Shown: positions 10,107-20,907, counted from the stretch's first letter. The stretch: 64,000 nt of DNA from Dechloromonas sp. (GCA_016791065.1 JAEUOD010000119.1:1-64000); one strand, 5' to 3'. Notes: a model not told the origin generated them from the letters alone. Made by a program: numbers and translations.

Positions 10107-10580
10107 TTCCGCCGTTGACCGGCGGGCGTACTTTCTTCTTGCGTCGCCAAGAAGAAAGTAGCCAAAGAAGAAGGCGACCCTGGGTCGGTGCCCGCTGCGC
10201 GGGTTCCCTGCGCTACTCGGGCACTCGGGCGGCTGGCTAAACTCGCCTGCGGCTCAAACAACGCCAGCCGAAGGCCCCCGAATGCCCTACGTTGCTCGGC
10301 ACCTCTCAAGGGGCCCGGAAAGCCGAACTGAACTGGAACACTGGCGGTAAAACTGCGACGCTGTTTGGGTCCCTGTGTGGAGCGCCGAGCAACGGAGATG
10401 GGCCGGGGGTAGTCGGCGAGGACTGTTTGAGGCCCGCAGGGCCGAGTTCCGCAGCCGCCCGGCCCGTCGAGTAGCGCAGGGAAGTCGGCGTAGCCGACCG
10501 CGCAACCCGGGGTCGCCTTTTCTTTGGCTACTTTCTTTTGGCGAAGAAAAAGAAAGTACGCCCGCCGGTCAGCGGCGGAA
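10107..10580. repeat. Long imperfect inverted repeat element between dld and lldF
   Basis: Left arm 10107-10300 and right arm 10384-10580 are reverse-complementary over most of their length, around an 83-base centre. Exact shared blocks include 22 bases at 10116-10137 against 10550-10571, 16 bases at 10204-10219 against 10468-10483, and 10 bases at 10291-10300 against 10384-10393. Each arm also contains its own hairpin of ACTTTCTT type (10130-10159 perfect 12-bp stem; 10530-10557 9-bp stem). No convincing protein is encoded. Related CTTTCTTTGG-rich elements are, from memory, scattered in many beta- and gammaproteobacterial genomes. Covers nearly all of the 565-base gap 10035-10599. Confidence 0.85.
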
Positions 10581-10599
10581 AGTAGCGTTTCAGAAAACA

Positions 10600-12030
10600 C
10601 TAAGCCCGCTCCTTCAACATATCCCGCAACCGCTTTGGCGCCGGCTTCAGCGGCGTCCGCACCGTCGTCCAGGGCCCCTGGCTGGAAGGCAGCAACCAAG
10701 AGAGCCGACTCCCCGCCCAGGTTGCCAGGCGGTAAAGCGCTGGTGACCGATAGACCGTCGCCCAAGCTCGCCAGATAAACGAAACCAGTCCGTTGTAGCC
10801 TGCCCCTTGACCGCGCATGCCCGGATTCTCATGCGGCGCCGAGAACGATTCCTCGCGCAGGCGCATCAGCAGTTCCGGAATCGGAATCTTCACCGGGCAA
10901 ACTTCCCCGCAGGCCCCGCACAACGAAGAGGCGGTCGCCATCGTGGAAGTCGCCTCCAGCCCCAGCATGTGCGGCGAGATGATCTTGCCGATCGGGCCGG
11001 GGTAGGTGGTGCCGTAGGCGTGGCCGCCGATGCGGGTGTAAACCGGGCAGTGGTTCATACAGGCGCCGCAGCGGATGCATTGCAGAGTCTTGCGCAACTG
11101 CTCGTCTGCGTAGGCCTGGCTGCGGCCGTTGTCGAGCAGCACCAGGTGGACTTCCTCGGGACCATCCTTTTCACCCGGTTTGCGCGGGCTGGAGATCATG
11201 TTGAAGTAGGTCGAGATGTTCTGCCCGGTCGCGGAGCGGGTGAGCAGCGAGAGAAGCGGTGGGACGTGGGCCAGTTGTTCGACGATCTTCTCGATGCCGG
11301 TGATGGCAACGTGGATCGGTGGCGTCGTGGTGCACATCCGGCCATTGCCCTCATTCTCGACCAGGCAGAGCGTGCCGGTTTCGGCGATGGCGAAATTGAC
11401 GCCGGAGAGGCCGATATCGGCTTCGAGGAATTTCTCGCGCAGCACCTTGCGGCCGATCTGGATCAGCGCATCGACGTTGTCGGTGTAATCGACGCCCGGC
11501 ACCTTTTCGTGGAAGAGGGTGGCGATCTCCTCCTTGGTCTTGTGGATGGCCGGCATGATGATGTGCGAGGGCTTCTCGCCGGCGAGCTGGACGATGTATT
11601 CGCCCATGTCGGACTCCAGCGCGCCGATGCCGGCGGCCTCGGCGGCGTGGTTGAGCTCGATTTCCTCGCTGACCATGGACTTGCCCTTGACCATGAGCTT
11701 GGCGCCGACCTTTTGGCAGATGCCGAGGATGATGGCGTTGGCTTCCTCGGGTGTTTCGGCCCAATGCACCTGGATGCCGTTGCGGGTCAGGTTTTCCTCG
11801 AGACGGACCAGCAACTCGGGCAGCTTGCCGAGGTTGTACTGGCGGATCTGTTCGCCCAGGGTGCGCAGGCTTTCCAGTTCCTCGGGGTCGGGGAACTGGC
11901 CGGCGCGCTTGGTCATCAGGAAGTCCATCGCGCCGCGGAAGCTCTGGCGCAGGAAGGGGTTGTCGACGACGGCCTTGGCTCGCTCGCGGAAGCCTTCGGA
12001 GGGTTTGAAGTGGATGGGTTGGGCGTTCAT
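10600..12030 (-). CDS. lldF: L-lactate utilization iron-sulfur protein LldF/LutB
   Basis: Subunit of the three-protein LldEFG (LutABC) L-lactate dehydrogenase that feeds electrons to the respiratory chain. The 476 residues comprise an N-terminal LUD domain (residues about 60-300, e.g. VMVKGKSMVSEEIELNHAAE-like region) followed by two ferredoxin-type clusters, CIRCGACMNHCPVY and CGACGEVCPVKIPIPELL. Its start overlaps the lldG stop as ATGA. Last gene of the lldE-lldG-lldF operon on the minus strand. Confidence 0.95.
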   Translation of the reverse strand: MNAQPIHFKPSEGFRERAKAVVDNPFLRQSFRGAMDFLMTKRAGQFPDPEELESLRTLGEQIRQYNLGKLPELLVRLEENLTRNGIQVHWAETPEEANAIILGICQKVGAKLMVKGKSMVSEEIELNHAAEAAGIGALESDMGEYIVQLAGEKPSHIIMPAIHKTKEEIATLFHEKVPGVDYTDNVDALIQIGRKVLREKFLEADIGLSGVNFAIAETGTLCLVENEGNGRMCTTTPPIHVAITGIEKIVEQLAHVPPLLSLLTRSATGQNISTYFNMISSPRKPGEKDGPEEVHLVLLDNGRSQAYADEQLRKTLQCIRCGACMNHCPVYTRIGGHAYGTTYPGPIGKIISPHMLGLEATSTMATASSLCGACGEVCPVKIPIPELLMRLREESFSAPHENPGMRGQGAGYNGLVSFIWRAWATVYRSPALYRLATWAGSRLSWLLPSSQGPWTTVRTPLKPAPKRLRDMLKERA

Positions 12031-12692
12031 TGTTCGTCTCCCATCAGCAGCACGATCAGTTCCTTGGGGCCATGCGCGCCGTAGGCCAGGGTGACCTGGA
12101 TGTCGGCCGTCTTCGAGGGGCCGGATATCAGCAGGGCGTTGGTCGGCAGGCCGTCCTTCCAGCCTTCGGTCTGAGTGGCTTCGTAGAAGGTGTTGTAGAG
12201 CTTGGCGCTGTCGAGCAGCACGATGTGCACCGGCGGTACCAGCGACATCAGGCGCGGTTCAAGGGCATCTGGCCAGAGAATCAGCGTGCCGGTCTCGGCG
12301 ATGGCGGCGCGGGCGGCCGTCAGGCTGGCCGGCGTGGCGCGGAACATCTCGGTCTTCCAGGCCTCGATCGGCATGTCGTAGGTCGAGCATTCAATGCCCT
12401 GGGGGGGCAGTTCGTCGAGCGCGGCGTCGCCGTGGGGCGTGCCTTCGGCAACGAGCAGTTTGTCGATCTGGCGTTCGGTCAGCACTTCGCGCAGCTTGGC
12501 CAGCCAGGTGGCGGAGGTGACGGGGTGCACGTCGGCATGAGCGAACTCGATGCACTTCCGGAAGCGGGCCACTTTCTCGGCGGTAGTTTCCACCGGGCGA
12601 TGGCTGGCGTACCAGGCGGCAACATCGGGTTCTGGCTTGGGTAGTTGGGGGGCGGCCTTGAGCTTGGCCAGGATACGGTCGCGGGCGCTCAT
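12027..12692 (-). CDS. lldG: L-lactate utilization protein LldG/LutC
   Basis: LUD-domain subunit of the LldEFG L-lactate dehydrogenase. The start is set at the ATG overlapping the lldE stop (ATGA at 12689-12692), giving 221 residues beginning MSARDRILAKLKAA; an upstream extension would only run through lldE in another frame. Conserved LUD features are IAETGTLILWP and the LLISGPSKTADIQVTLAYGAHGP region near the C-terminus. Both ends overlap their neighbours by four bases, so the three subunits are tightly coupled. Confidence 0.94.
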   Translation of the reverse strand: MSARDRILAKLKAAPQLPKPEPDVAAWYASHRPVETTAEKVARFRKCIEFAHADVHPVTSATWLAKLREVLTERQIDKLLVAEGTPHGDAALDELPPQGIECSTYDMPIEAWKTEMFRATPASLTAARAAIAETGTLILWPDALEPRLMSLVPPVHIVLLDSAKLYNTFYEATQTEGWKDGLPTNALLISGPSKTADIQVTLAYGAHGPKELIVLLMGDEQ

Positions 12693-13471
12693 TTGGCGGT
12701 CCTCCGCAGCAGGAAGCTGGCAATGTGTTCGCCGGGCAGGGTAGGCTTGCTGCGGCCTTCCTGGGCATCCTTCCATGCGGCGTGGCCGAGGATGTTCATC
12801 AGGCAGCCGCAATCGGCGCTGACGACGCGCTCGGCGCCGGTCGCCTTGAGCGCTTTCACCTTGTCCTCGACCATGGCGCCGGAAATTTCCGGCTGCTTGA
12901 TCGAGAAGGTGCCGCCGAAGCCGCAGCATTCCGATTCGTGATCCTGCTGGGCGACGGTGACCTTGCCGAGTTCGCCGAGCAGCTTGCGCCCAGTTAGATG
13001 GACGCCCATCTCGCGCCGGGCCGAGCAGGAGGTGTGGAGCACGACAGTACAGTCGCCACCGGTATCCTGCGGCTTCCAGTCGAGCACATTGACCAGAAAA
13101 TCGGTGAGTTCGTAGATGCGGGCCGAGAGCGCTTCGGCCTGGGCCTTGCGCAACGGGTCGTTGGCGAACAGCGTCGGATAGTGGTGCTTCATCATCCCGG
13201 CACAGGAGCCGGAGGGAACGACGACCGGCCAGTCGTTGGGAAAGACCGTCAACTGGTGCGCCGCCACCTTGCGCGCCTCGTCGGGAAAACCGCTGGTGTA
13301 GGCGGGTTGGCCGCAGCAGGTCTGTTCTTCCGGGAAATGGACGGTGATGCCGCGGCGTTCAAGCAGCGTAATGGCATCCATGCCGGCGCCCGGGAAAAAC
13401 TGATCAACGACACAGGTGGCGAAGAAATAGACGTCGCTCGGGTGGGGTGTTGCAGATTGCCTGCCGCTCAT
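12689..13471 (-). CDS. lldE: L-lactate utilization protein LldE/LutA (CCG-domain)
   Basis: First gene of lldE-lldG-lldF. The 260 residues contain two cysteine-rich CCG domains (CCGQPAYTSGFPDE near residue 50 and CCGFGGTFSIKQPEISGAM near 180), typical of LutA and heterodisulfide reductase-like subunits. The N-terminal VYFFATCVVDQFFP segment supplies another conserved Cys. The start lies 31 bases from a perfect TTGGT-N3-ACCAA operator, consistent with repression by the divergently encoded LldR. Confidence 0.94.
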   Translation of the reverse strand: MSGRQSATPHPSDVYFFATCVVDQFFPGAGMDAITLLERRGITVHFPEEQTCCGQPAYTSGFPDEARKVAAHQLTVFPNDWPVVVPSGSCAGMMKHHYPTLFANDPLRKAQAEALSARIYELTDFLVNVLDWKPQDTGGDCTVVLHTSCSARREMGVHLTGRKLLGELGKVTVAQQDHESECCGFGGTFSIKQPEISGAMVEDKVKALKATGAERVVSADCGCLMNILGHAAWKDAQEGRSKPTLPGEHIASFLLRRTAK

Positions 13472-13504
13472 GTTGTCTCCGTTGTTGATTATTTAACGGT
13501 ACAT

Positions 13505-13517
13505 TGGTAAGACCAAT
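13505..13517. promoter_or_regulatory. LldR-type operator 1 (near lldE)
   Basis: TTGGTAAGACCAA: a perfect TTGGT-N3-ACCAA palindrome, the consensus for the FadR subfamily of GntR regulators that includes LldR and PdhR. It lies 34 bases upstream of the lldE start, in position to block that promoter. Confidence 0.8.
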
Positions 13518-13616
13518 GTTCGATGAAATGAAAATTTACGTGAATACCGATACTTAGTCAATCAATCTAGGGAAATCCCCATGCTTGTCTTTTCGCTTTT
13601 GGCTGATTAGAATGTG

Positions 13617-13629
13617 TTGGTCTTACCAA
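13617..13629. promoter_or_regulatory. LldR-type operator 2
   Basis: TTGGTCTTACCAA: a second perfect TTGGT-N3-ACCAA palindrome, 18 bases upstream of the likely lldR ATG and about 110 bases from operator 1. Two such sites across a divergent promoter would allow cooperative or looped repression. Confidence 0.8.
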
Positions 13630-13634
13630 TCAAT

Positions 13635-13647
13635 GTGGTCTTACCAA
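13635..13647. promoter_or_regulatory. LldR-type operator 3, touching the lldR start codon
   Basis: GTGGTCTTACCAA: one mismatch from TTGGT-N3-ACCAA. It is spaced 18 bases from operator 2, and its last base is the A of the likely lldR ATG, implying direct autorepression of lldR-ppsA. Confidence 0.65.
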
Positions 13648-14414
13648 TGCCGAACAAGGTGCAGGTCCCGCGGATTTCGGATGCCGTCGCTTCGACGCTG
13701 GAGCGGCGTATCCTCGAAGGCTCGCTCAAGCCAGGCGATCGCCTGCCGCCCGAGCGCGAGCTCGCGGCCGAGTTCGGCGTTTCCCGGCCGAGTCTGCGCG
13801 AAGCCATCCAGAAGCTGGCCTCGAAGGGCATGGTGCAGAGCCGCCAGGGTGGTGGCACCTATGTGACGGCGGCCCTCGAGTCGAGCTTCTTCGATCCCTG
13901 GCAGGACATGATGGGGAGCTACCCGAACCTGCGCGAGGACATGCTGGAATTCCGCCGCATGATCGAAGGGCAGGCTGCTGAATGGGCCGCTGAACGGGCG
14001 ACCGAGGCCGATCTGCAGCGGCTCAACCTGGCCTACGAAAAGCTTGAGGCTACCTTCCTCAACGACGACACCGAGCGTCGCTCCGAGGCCGACATCGCCT
14101 TCCACCAGGCCGTCGGCGACGCCTCGCACAACGTCCTGATCGGGCATCTGTCGGCAGCCTTGCTGCGCCTGATGCACGACAACATCCGCCTCAATCTCGG
14201 CGAACTGAAAAGCGTACCGGCTGCCGGCCGCCTGCTGATGAGCCAGCACACAGCCATTCACTCGGCCATCGTCGAACGCAAGCCGCAGGCGGCGCGGGCG
14301 GCGGCCGAGACCCATATCGACTTCGTGCGCGAAACGCTGGCCCAGACGCTGCGTTCCGTTGCCCGCCGCGAGACGGCTGAGCGTCGTCTGCAATCCGATT
14401 TCACCACTTCCTGA
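13647..14414 (+). CDS. lldR: GntR/FadR-family lactate-responsive regulator LldR
   Basis: Transcriptional regulator with an N-terminal winged helix (ILEGSLKPGDRLPPERELAAEFGVSRPSLREAIQKL) and a C-terminal FCD ligand domain carrying the metal-binding Asp/His pattern (FHQAVGDASHN, HTAIHSAI). The ATG at 13647 gives 255 residues; an upstream GTG at 13614 would put the operators inside the coding sequence. No clear ribosome binding site precedes 13647, so translation may be weak or leaderless. Divergent from lldEGF and only 30 bases from ppsA, suggesting lactate controls both lactate oxidation and PEP formation. Confidence 0.9.
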   Translation: MPNKVQVPRISDAVASTLERRILEGSLKPGDRLPPERELAAEFGVSRPSLREAIQKLASKGMVQSRQGGGTYVTAALESSFFDPWQDMMGSYPNLREDMLEFRRMIEGQAAEWAAERATEADLQRLNLAYEKLEATFLNDDTERRSEADIAFHQAVGDASHNVLIGHLSAALLRLMHDNIRLNLGELKSVPAAGRLLMSQHTAIHSAIVERKPQAARAAAETHIDFVRETLAQTLRSVARRETAERRLQSDFTTS

Positions 14415-14444
14415 TTTTTAATTTGACCCCCTGAAAGGACCCGT

Positions 14445-16820
<2,376 letters not shown>

Positions 16821-16858
16821 TTGCCGGTTCGGAATCTGTTGTATCGCTGGAAATGAAA

Positions 16859-16886
16859 AAGGCCGGGGAAACCCGGCCTTCTTCCA
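16859..16886. terminator. Bidirectional terminator between ppsA and the ceramidase-like gene
   Basis: A 9-bp stem (AAGGCCGGG/CCCGGCCTT) with a GAAA tetraloop. CTTCTT follows on the plus strand, and a run of five T follows on the minus strand, so it can serve both convergent genes. Confidence 0.85.
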
Positions 16887-16913
16887 TTCTGCGATCCGAC
16901 ATCCGACGGAAAC

Positions 16914-17678
16914 TTATTTTTCGAGTTTCAGGCCAGGCGTCGGCAGGTTGAGCACGCAGGCACGGGTTGTCAGGTAAAGCACGACACCATTGAGAAGATG
17001 CCAGATGAAGTGGGTACCGAGAGGTAACCACCCGCATACCCATTGGTCGATCGATCGGAAAGTGAGCGAAATCAGGAAAATGGCAGCCGCCAGATAGAGT
17101 ATGGCTGGCTCCCGTTTTCGGGTCGCATGGTGATAGGCGGCAATTGCGAAGATGAAGAGCAGCGCTCCACCATAGAGCAACGAGCCGTTGAGCCACGCTG
17201 CTGGAAGCCGCATGAACCCCAGGTTGAGCAGCAGAAACAGCGTCAGTAGACCAGCCACGGTACGGGCGCGCTGTCCGGCAACGAATCGCACGTAGATAAA
17301 CAGGAAGGCTAGCTGGTAGACGAAGATCGGCAGCAGATCTGCCGCCATCATCATGCGGTTGGCAAATGTGTGGAAAAGGAAGCTGCCGATCCCGATGCAA
17401 GCCAGATTGAGGGTGAGAAAAGTCAGGTGCAGGCTGTGCCGGGTTTTCCTGCATCGCATCAGCCAGACGATTGCCAGTGCTGCAAAAACAAACGACAGAT
17501 TGCTGAGGGCATTGACCGGCTCCGCCCAGAAGTCAGGCGAAGTGCGTTCGCAGTAAAGATCGATGGAGGCTATAGCAAGGCCTCGATCGTTTCGTTGAGG
17601 TCTTCCGGTCTGGTGGCCGGCGCGTAGCGTTCGACTACCTGGCCTTCGCGGTTCACCAGGAATTTGGTGAAATTCCAT
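16914..17678 (-). CDS. Alkaline ceramidase-like integral membrane protein
   Basis: Membrane hydrolase-like protein of the alkaline ceramidase/CREST group. Conserved motifs are YCERTSPDFWAEPVNALSNLSF, then GSFLFHTFANRMMMAADLLPIF and the C-terminal GTHFIWHLLNG, carrying the Glu, Asp, Ser and His residues expected for a zinc site in a seven-helix fold. Real homology begins near IDLYCERT (about 17570), but no ATG, GTG or TTG lies close to that point in frame. The listed ATG at 17678 overlaps the peroxidase gene by 109 bases. The true start may be a rare codon (ATA or ATC), coupled to the upstream stop. Substrate unknown. Confidence 0.7.
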   Translation of the reverse strand: MEFHQIPGEPRRPGSRTLRAGHQTGRPQRNDRGLAIASIDLYCERTSPDFWAEPVNALSNLSFVFAALAIVWLMRCRKTRHSLHLTFLTLNLACIGIGSFLFHTFANRMMMAADLLPIFVYQLAFLFIYVRFVAGQRARTVAGLLTLFLLLNLGFMRLPAAWLNGSLLYGGALLFIFAIAAYHHATRKREPAILYLAAAIFLISLTFRSIDQWVCGWLPLGTHFIWHLLNGVVLYLTTRACVLNLPTPGLKLEK

Positions 17679-18052
17679 TTGATCGCCTCGGTGCCCAGCA
17701 CGCCCGAGGCTGCGTGCTTCAGGTAGGTGTAGAGCGGATGGGCGCTTTCACCATTGACTTCGATCTTGGCAAAGAGGGGGAAGGTAACGCCGAAATTGAT
17801 CTGGCAAAATTGCCCGATAGCCGCAGCATCGCCGGGCTCCTGGCAGCCAAACTGGTTGCAGGGAAAGCCGAGAACTACCAGGCCGCGAGCCTGCAACTTC
17901 CGGTAGAGGGATTCCAGTTCGGCGTATTGGGGGGTGAAGCCGCACTGGCTGGCCGTATTGACGATCAGCAGTACTTTTCCCCGCCAGGTGTCGAGGCTGA
18001 CCTCGTCACCGTTCAGCAGCGTGGCCTTGAAGTCGTAGATCGAGGTGCTCAT
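17570..18052 (-). CDS. Glutathione peroxidase family protein
   Basis: Thiol peroxidase reducing hydrogen peroxide or lipid hydroperoxides. The 160 residues contain the family landmarks: LIVNTASQCGFTPQY with the peroxidatic Cys near residue 37, GFPCNQFGCQEPG with the conserved Gln, and IKWNFTKFLVNREG with the Trp-Asn pair. This is the non-selenium Cys type, probably thioredoxin-dependent. It is immediately upstream of and coupled to the ceramidase-like membrane protein, a pairing that might link lipid peroxide repair with membrane lipid turnover (inference). Confidence 0.94.
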   Translation of the reverse strand: MSTSIYDFKATLLNGDEVSLDTWRGKVLLIVNTASQCGFTPQYAELESLYRKLQARGLVVLGFPCNQFGCQEPGDAAAIGQFCQINFGVTFPLFAKIEVNGESAHPLYTYLKHAASGVLGTEAIKWNFTKFLVNREGQVVERYAPATRPEDLNETIEALL

Positions 18053-18115
18053 TGGATTCCCTTATTGCTGGATTGACGGGGTTACTGCATACCGTTCCAG
18101 AGTCCTGCTACTGAG

Positions 18116-18568
18116 TTATGCGTAGGTTCCGAGAATCGCTACTACGACCGTGGTCGCTCCCAGGATCAGATTGGTCAGCACCATCCCGCGAATACGATTC
18201 ATCGAGGCCCCGGCAGCGGGCCAGTCCTGTGCGGCAACACCCCGCTTGAGGCGAGGATAAAGACCGAGGGCGATGTAGGCGAAGATACCGGTCATCACAA
18301 GGCCCAGGGTGAGCATGGTGTGCCAGTGGATCGGTGCATGCCCCATGCCGACGGGCAGCATGATGGCGAGGCCGGAAGCCAGGATTGCCACGATACTGAT
18401 GGCGACTGCAACGAAAAAGCGACCGAGCACGGCGGCGAGCAGGGGCAACCTCTGCGGTGGTGGCAGTTGTGCGGCTGCCACCGGACGCAGGCAGACATGC
18501 GCGAAGAACATGCCGCCGACCCAAACGATCACGCCGGCAATATGCAGAAGGTGGAGCAGGGATTTCAT
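18116..18568 (-). CDS. CopD-family small membrane protein
   Basis: The start is taken at MKSLLHLLHIAGVIVWVGGMFFAHVCLRP, giving 150 residues with about four hydrophobic helices; upstream in-frame sequence is not conserved-looking. The HIAGVIVWVGGMFFAH motif is typical of the CopD/DUF2269-like four-helix family, where the histidines may bind heme or copper. RIRGMVLTNLILGATTVVVAILG forms the last helix. It stands alone between gpx and the divergent thrE-like gene. The role is not established; copper handling is only a family-level suggestion. Confidence 0.75.
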   Translation of the reverse strand: MKSLLHLLHIAGVIVWVGGMFFAHVCLRPVAAAQLPPPQRLPLLAAVLGRFFVAVAISIVAILASGLAIMLPVGMGHAPIHWHTMLTLGLVMTGIFAYIALGLYPRLKRGVAAQDWPAAGASMNRIRGMVLTNLILGATTVVVAILGTYA

Positions 18569-18733
18569 TGGCCGTACCTTGTGTGGTGGATGGTTGGAAG
18601 CCTGTGGAGTGGATGTTTTTGAGCGCCGGAGGTTCCATTGGAGATTATAGGGGGGCGTACCGGGCACGCTGCTATCCCAGGTTGGTGTAAAGTCCAAGCC
18701 CGATTCAGAGGCTTGCGGGCTGCATCAAATCTT

Positions 18734-19969
18734 ATGAACGAACAAATCCTGGCGCGGCTGGCGCTTTTCCTCCGCGATCTCGGACAGGCTCTGCACGTCA
18801 GCGGGGCGCCGGCGCACGACCTGGAGTCGGCGATGAAGGAGATCGGACAGCGCCTAGGCGTTCGCGTCGAGGGCTTCGCGGTCCTGACCTTTCTCGCGCT
18901 GACCGTGGTTTCAGGCAACAACTCGCGGCGGGTCGAATTGCTGCGCCTGCCTCCCTACGACTACAACATGGCCCGCCTGATCGAGCTCGAGGCCCTGTGC
19001 CGGGAAATCGATTCCGGCGACCATCTGGACAGCTACGCGGAAAAACTCGCGGGCATCATGCGCCAGCCGCCGCCGTGGTCCGGCTGGGCCTTTGTTGGCA
19101 TGGGCTTTCTCCTTTCCGCATCGGTCGCCCTGCTGCTACGCGGCGGATGGGCGGAAATGGCTTGCGGCGGACTGATCGGCATGGGTTTTGTCGCCGGTTA
19201 CCTGCAATTCGCGCGCATTCCCCGGCTCGGCCCGGCGGTTCCGGTCATTCTTTGCGCGCTGGCCGCGATTGCCGCGCAGGCGCTCGCCCATGTCTGGCCG
19301 CAGCAGGTCCCCTTCATTTCCGCAGTCGCCGGCGTCGTTCTCCTGCTGCCGGGCTTCATGCTGACCGTCGCCATGTCGGAACTGGCGACCCAGAACTATC
19401 TGGCCGGTACTGGGCGCCTGGCCGGTGCCTTCGTCCTGCTTTTCCTGATGGGGGCGGGACTGGTCATTGGCACGCAACTCTGCCTGGCCGTGCTGCCGCC
19501 GCTGCCTGTTCCGGGGCAGGCTGGCAGCCTGCCAGCCTGGGCAATCTGGGCGGCGATTGCCGGTCTCGGCATTTCGCTGCTTGCCGTCCTGCAGGCACCG
19601 CTGGCCTCGATCCACGTTTCGGTCGGCGCCTGTCTGCTCGCCTGGGCAAGCTATTCGCTGGTCAGTGCGCCGCTCGGCAACGTCGTCGGGGCGTTTTCGG
19701 GCGCGCTCGCCGTCTCCTGTGCCGGGCATGTTTATCAATTCCTGAGCAAGCGACCGGCCGCGCTCGTCCAGATTCCCGGGTTGATCACGCTGGTGCCCGG
19801 CAGCATGGGGCTGCGCGGCGTTCATGCCTTGATCCAGCAGGAAAGTACCGCCGGCATCGGCTTGATGACCGACATGGTGATGACCGGCGCCGTACTCGCG
19901 GTCGGCCTTCTGCTCGCCAACAACGTCATGCCACTGATTTTCGAGCGGCAGAAAACGGGCGCGGTTTGA
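18734..19969 (+). CDS. ThrE-type threonine/serine exporter
   Basis: Integral membrane exporter of 411 residues, starting MNEQILARLALFLRDLGQALHVSGAPAHDLE. The N-terminal third (DUF1212, cytoplasmic) ends near residue 110 and is followed by two sets of about five transmembrane helices, the second DUF3815-like. VPGSMGLRGVHALIQ near the C-terminus is characteristic. The stop overlaps the next transporter gene in TGATG, so both exporters are probably made from one transcript. Confidence 0.87.
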   Translation: MNEQILARLALFLRDLGQALHVSGAPAHDLESAMKEIGQRLGVRVEGFAVLTFLALTVVSGNNSRRVELLRLPPYDYNMARLIELEALCREIDSGDHLDSYAEKLAGIMRQPPPWSGWAFVGMGFLLSASVALLLRGGWAEMACGGLIGMGFVAGYLQFARIPRLGPAVPVILCALAAIAAQALAHVWPQQVPFISAVAGVVLLLPGFMLTVAMSELATQNYLAGTGRLAGAFVLLFLMGAGLVIGTQLCLAVLPPLPVPGQAGSLPAWAIWAAIAGLGISLLAVLQAPLASIHVSVGACLLAWASYSLVSAPLGNVVGAFSGALAVSCAGHVYQFLSKRPAALVQIPGLITLVPGSMGLRGVHALIQQESTAGIGLMTDMVMTGAVLAVGLLLANNVMPLIFERQKTGAV

Positions 19970-20907
19970 TGCTTCCCGGCGGACATCTAAGCGGCGTCGC
20001 CTGTGCGCTCGGCGCCGGGCTGGCCTGGGGCCTCGTCTTCGTCGCGCCGCTGGTGCTGATCGATTACCCGCCACTGCTGCTTTCGGTCGGACGCTACCTG
20101 GCCTTCGGCCTGATTGCGCTGCCGCTGGCCTGGCGCGACCGCCGACGTCTGCTGCAGCTCAACCGCCGGGACTGGGGGCGCGCCTTCGAACTCGCGCTGA
20201 TCGGCAACCTTGTCTATTACGGTTTGCTTGCCTCGGCCATCCAGCTTGCCGATGCGCCGGTGCCGACAATGCTGATTGGCACCCTGCCCATCGTCATCGC
20301 CGTCGCCGCCAACCTCGGGCGGGGCGGCATTCCCTGGCGCCGGTTGCTGCCGCCGCTGGGCGTGATCGCCCTCGGCATCGTCCTGGTCAACCACCACGAA
20401 CTCGGGCGTCTGGAGGGCGGGCGGAGTCTCGGCGACTACGTGCTGGGCAGCCTCCTGGCCATCGGGGCGGTGGCCTGCTGGGCCTGGTATCCGATCCGTA
20501 ATGCCGCCTGGCTGCAGGCGCATCCCGGCCTCGCATCCGGCACCTGGGCGACCGCGCAGGGCCTGGCGACCCTGCCGCTGGCATTGCTCGTACTCGCCGG
20601 ACTTTCGGTGTTCATGCCGTTGCCGGCCGCATTCGACTGGCCGCTCGGGCCGCGCCCTGCGCTGTTCGTCGGCGTGATGTTGGCGCTCGGCCTGTTTGCT
20701 TCCTGGATTGGCACCGTCCTCTGGAACCGGGCGAGCCAGCTGCTGCCGACCTCGCTGTCCGGGCAGTTGATCGTTTTCGAGACCCTGGCCGCCCTCGCTT
20801 ACGCCTATGCCTGGCGCGGCGAATTGCCCGGCATTGCCAGCGCCGCCGGCATCGTCCTGCTCGTGCTCGGCGTCGTCCTTGGGCTGCGCGCCTACCGCTC
20901 GGCCTGA
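19969..20907 (+). CDS. EamA/DMT-family transporter
   Basis: A 312-residue protein with ten predicted hydrophobic helices arranged as two EamA repeats (first ends near GIVLVNHHE, second near VLLVLGVVLGLRAYR). Start ATG overlaps the thrE-like stop by one base. DMT transporters usually export amino acids or metabolites; its coupling to an amino acid exporter makes that the best guess, but the substrate is unknown. Confidence 0.87.
   Translation: MLPGGHLSGVACALGAGLAWGLVFVAPLVLIDYPPLLLSVGRYLAFGLIALPLAWRDRRRLLQLNRRDWGRAFELALIGNLVYYGLLASAIQLADAPVPTMLIGTLPIVIAVAANLGRGGIPWRRLLPPLGVIALGIVLVNHHELGRLEGGRSLGDYVLGSLLAIGAVACWAWYPIRNAAWLQAHPGLASGTWATAQGLATLPLALLVLAGLSVFMPLPAAFDWPLGPRPALFVGVMLALGLFASWIGTVLWNRASQLLPTSLSGQLIVFETLAALAYAYAWRGELPGIASAAGIVLLVLGVVLGLRAYRSA

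Noticed and set aside
6723..10118. A 1131-residue open frame on the plus strand
   Set aside because: It is antisense to uspA and the lactate dehydrogenase gene, has no domain-like sequence, and arises from GC-rich codon bias.
10031..10765. A 244-residue minus-strand frame across the inverted repeat
   Set aside because: It covers both repeat arms and the end of lldF in another frame; sequence is low-complexity translation of a palindrome, with no recognisable domain.
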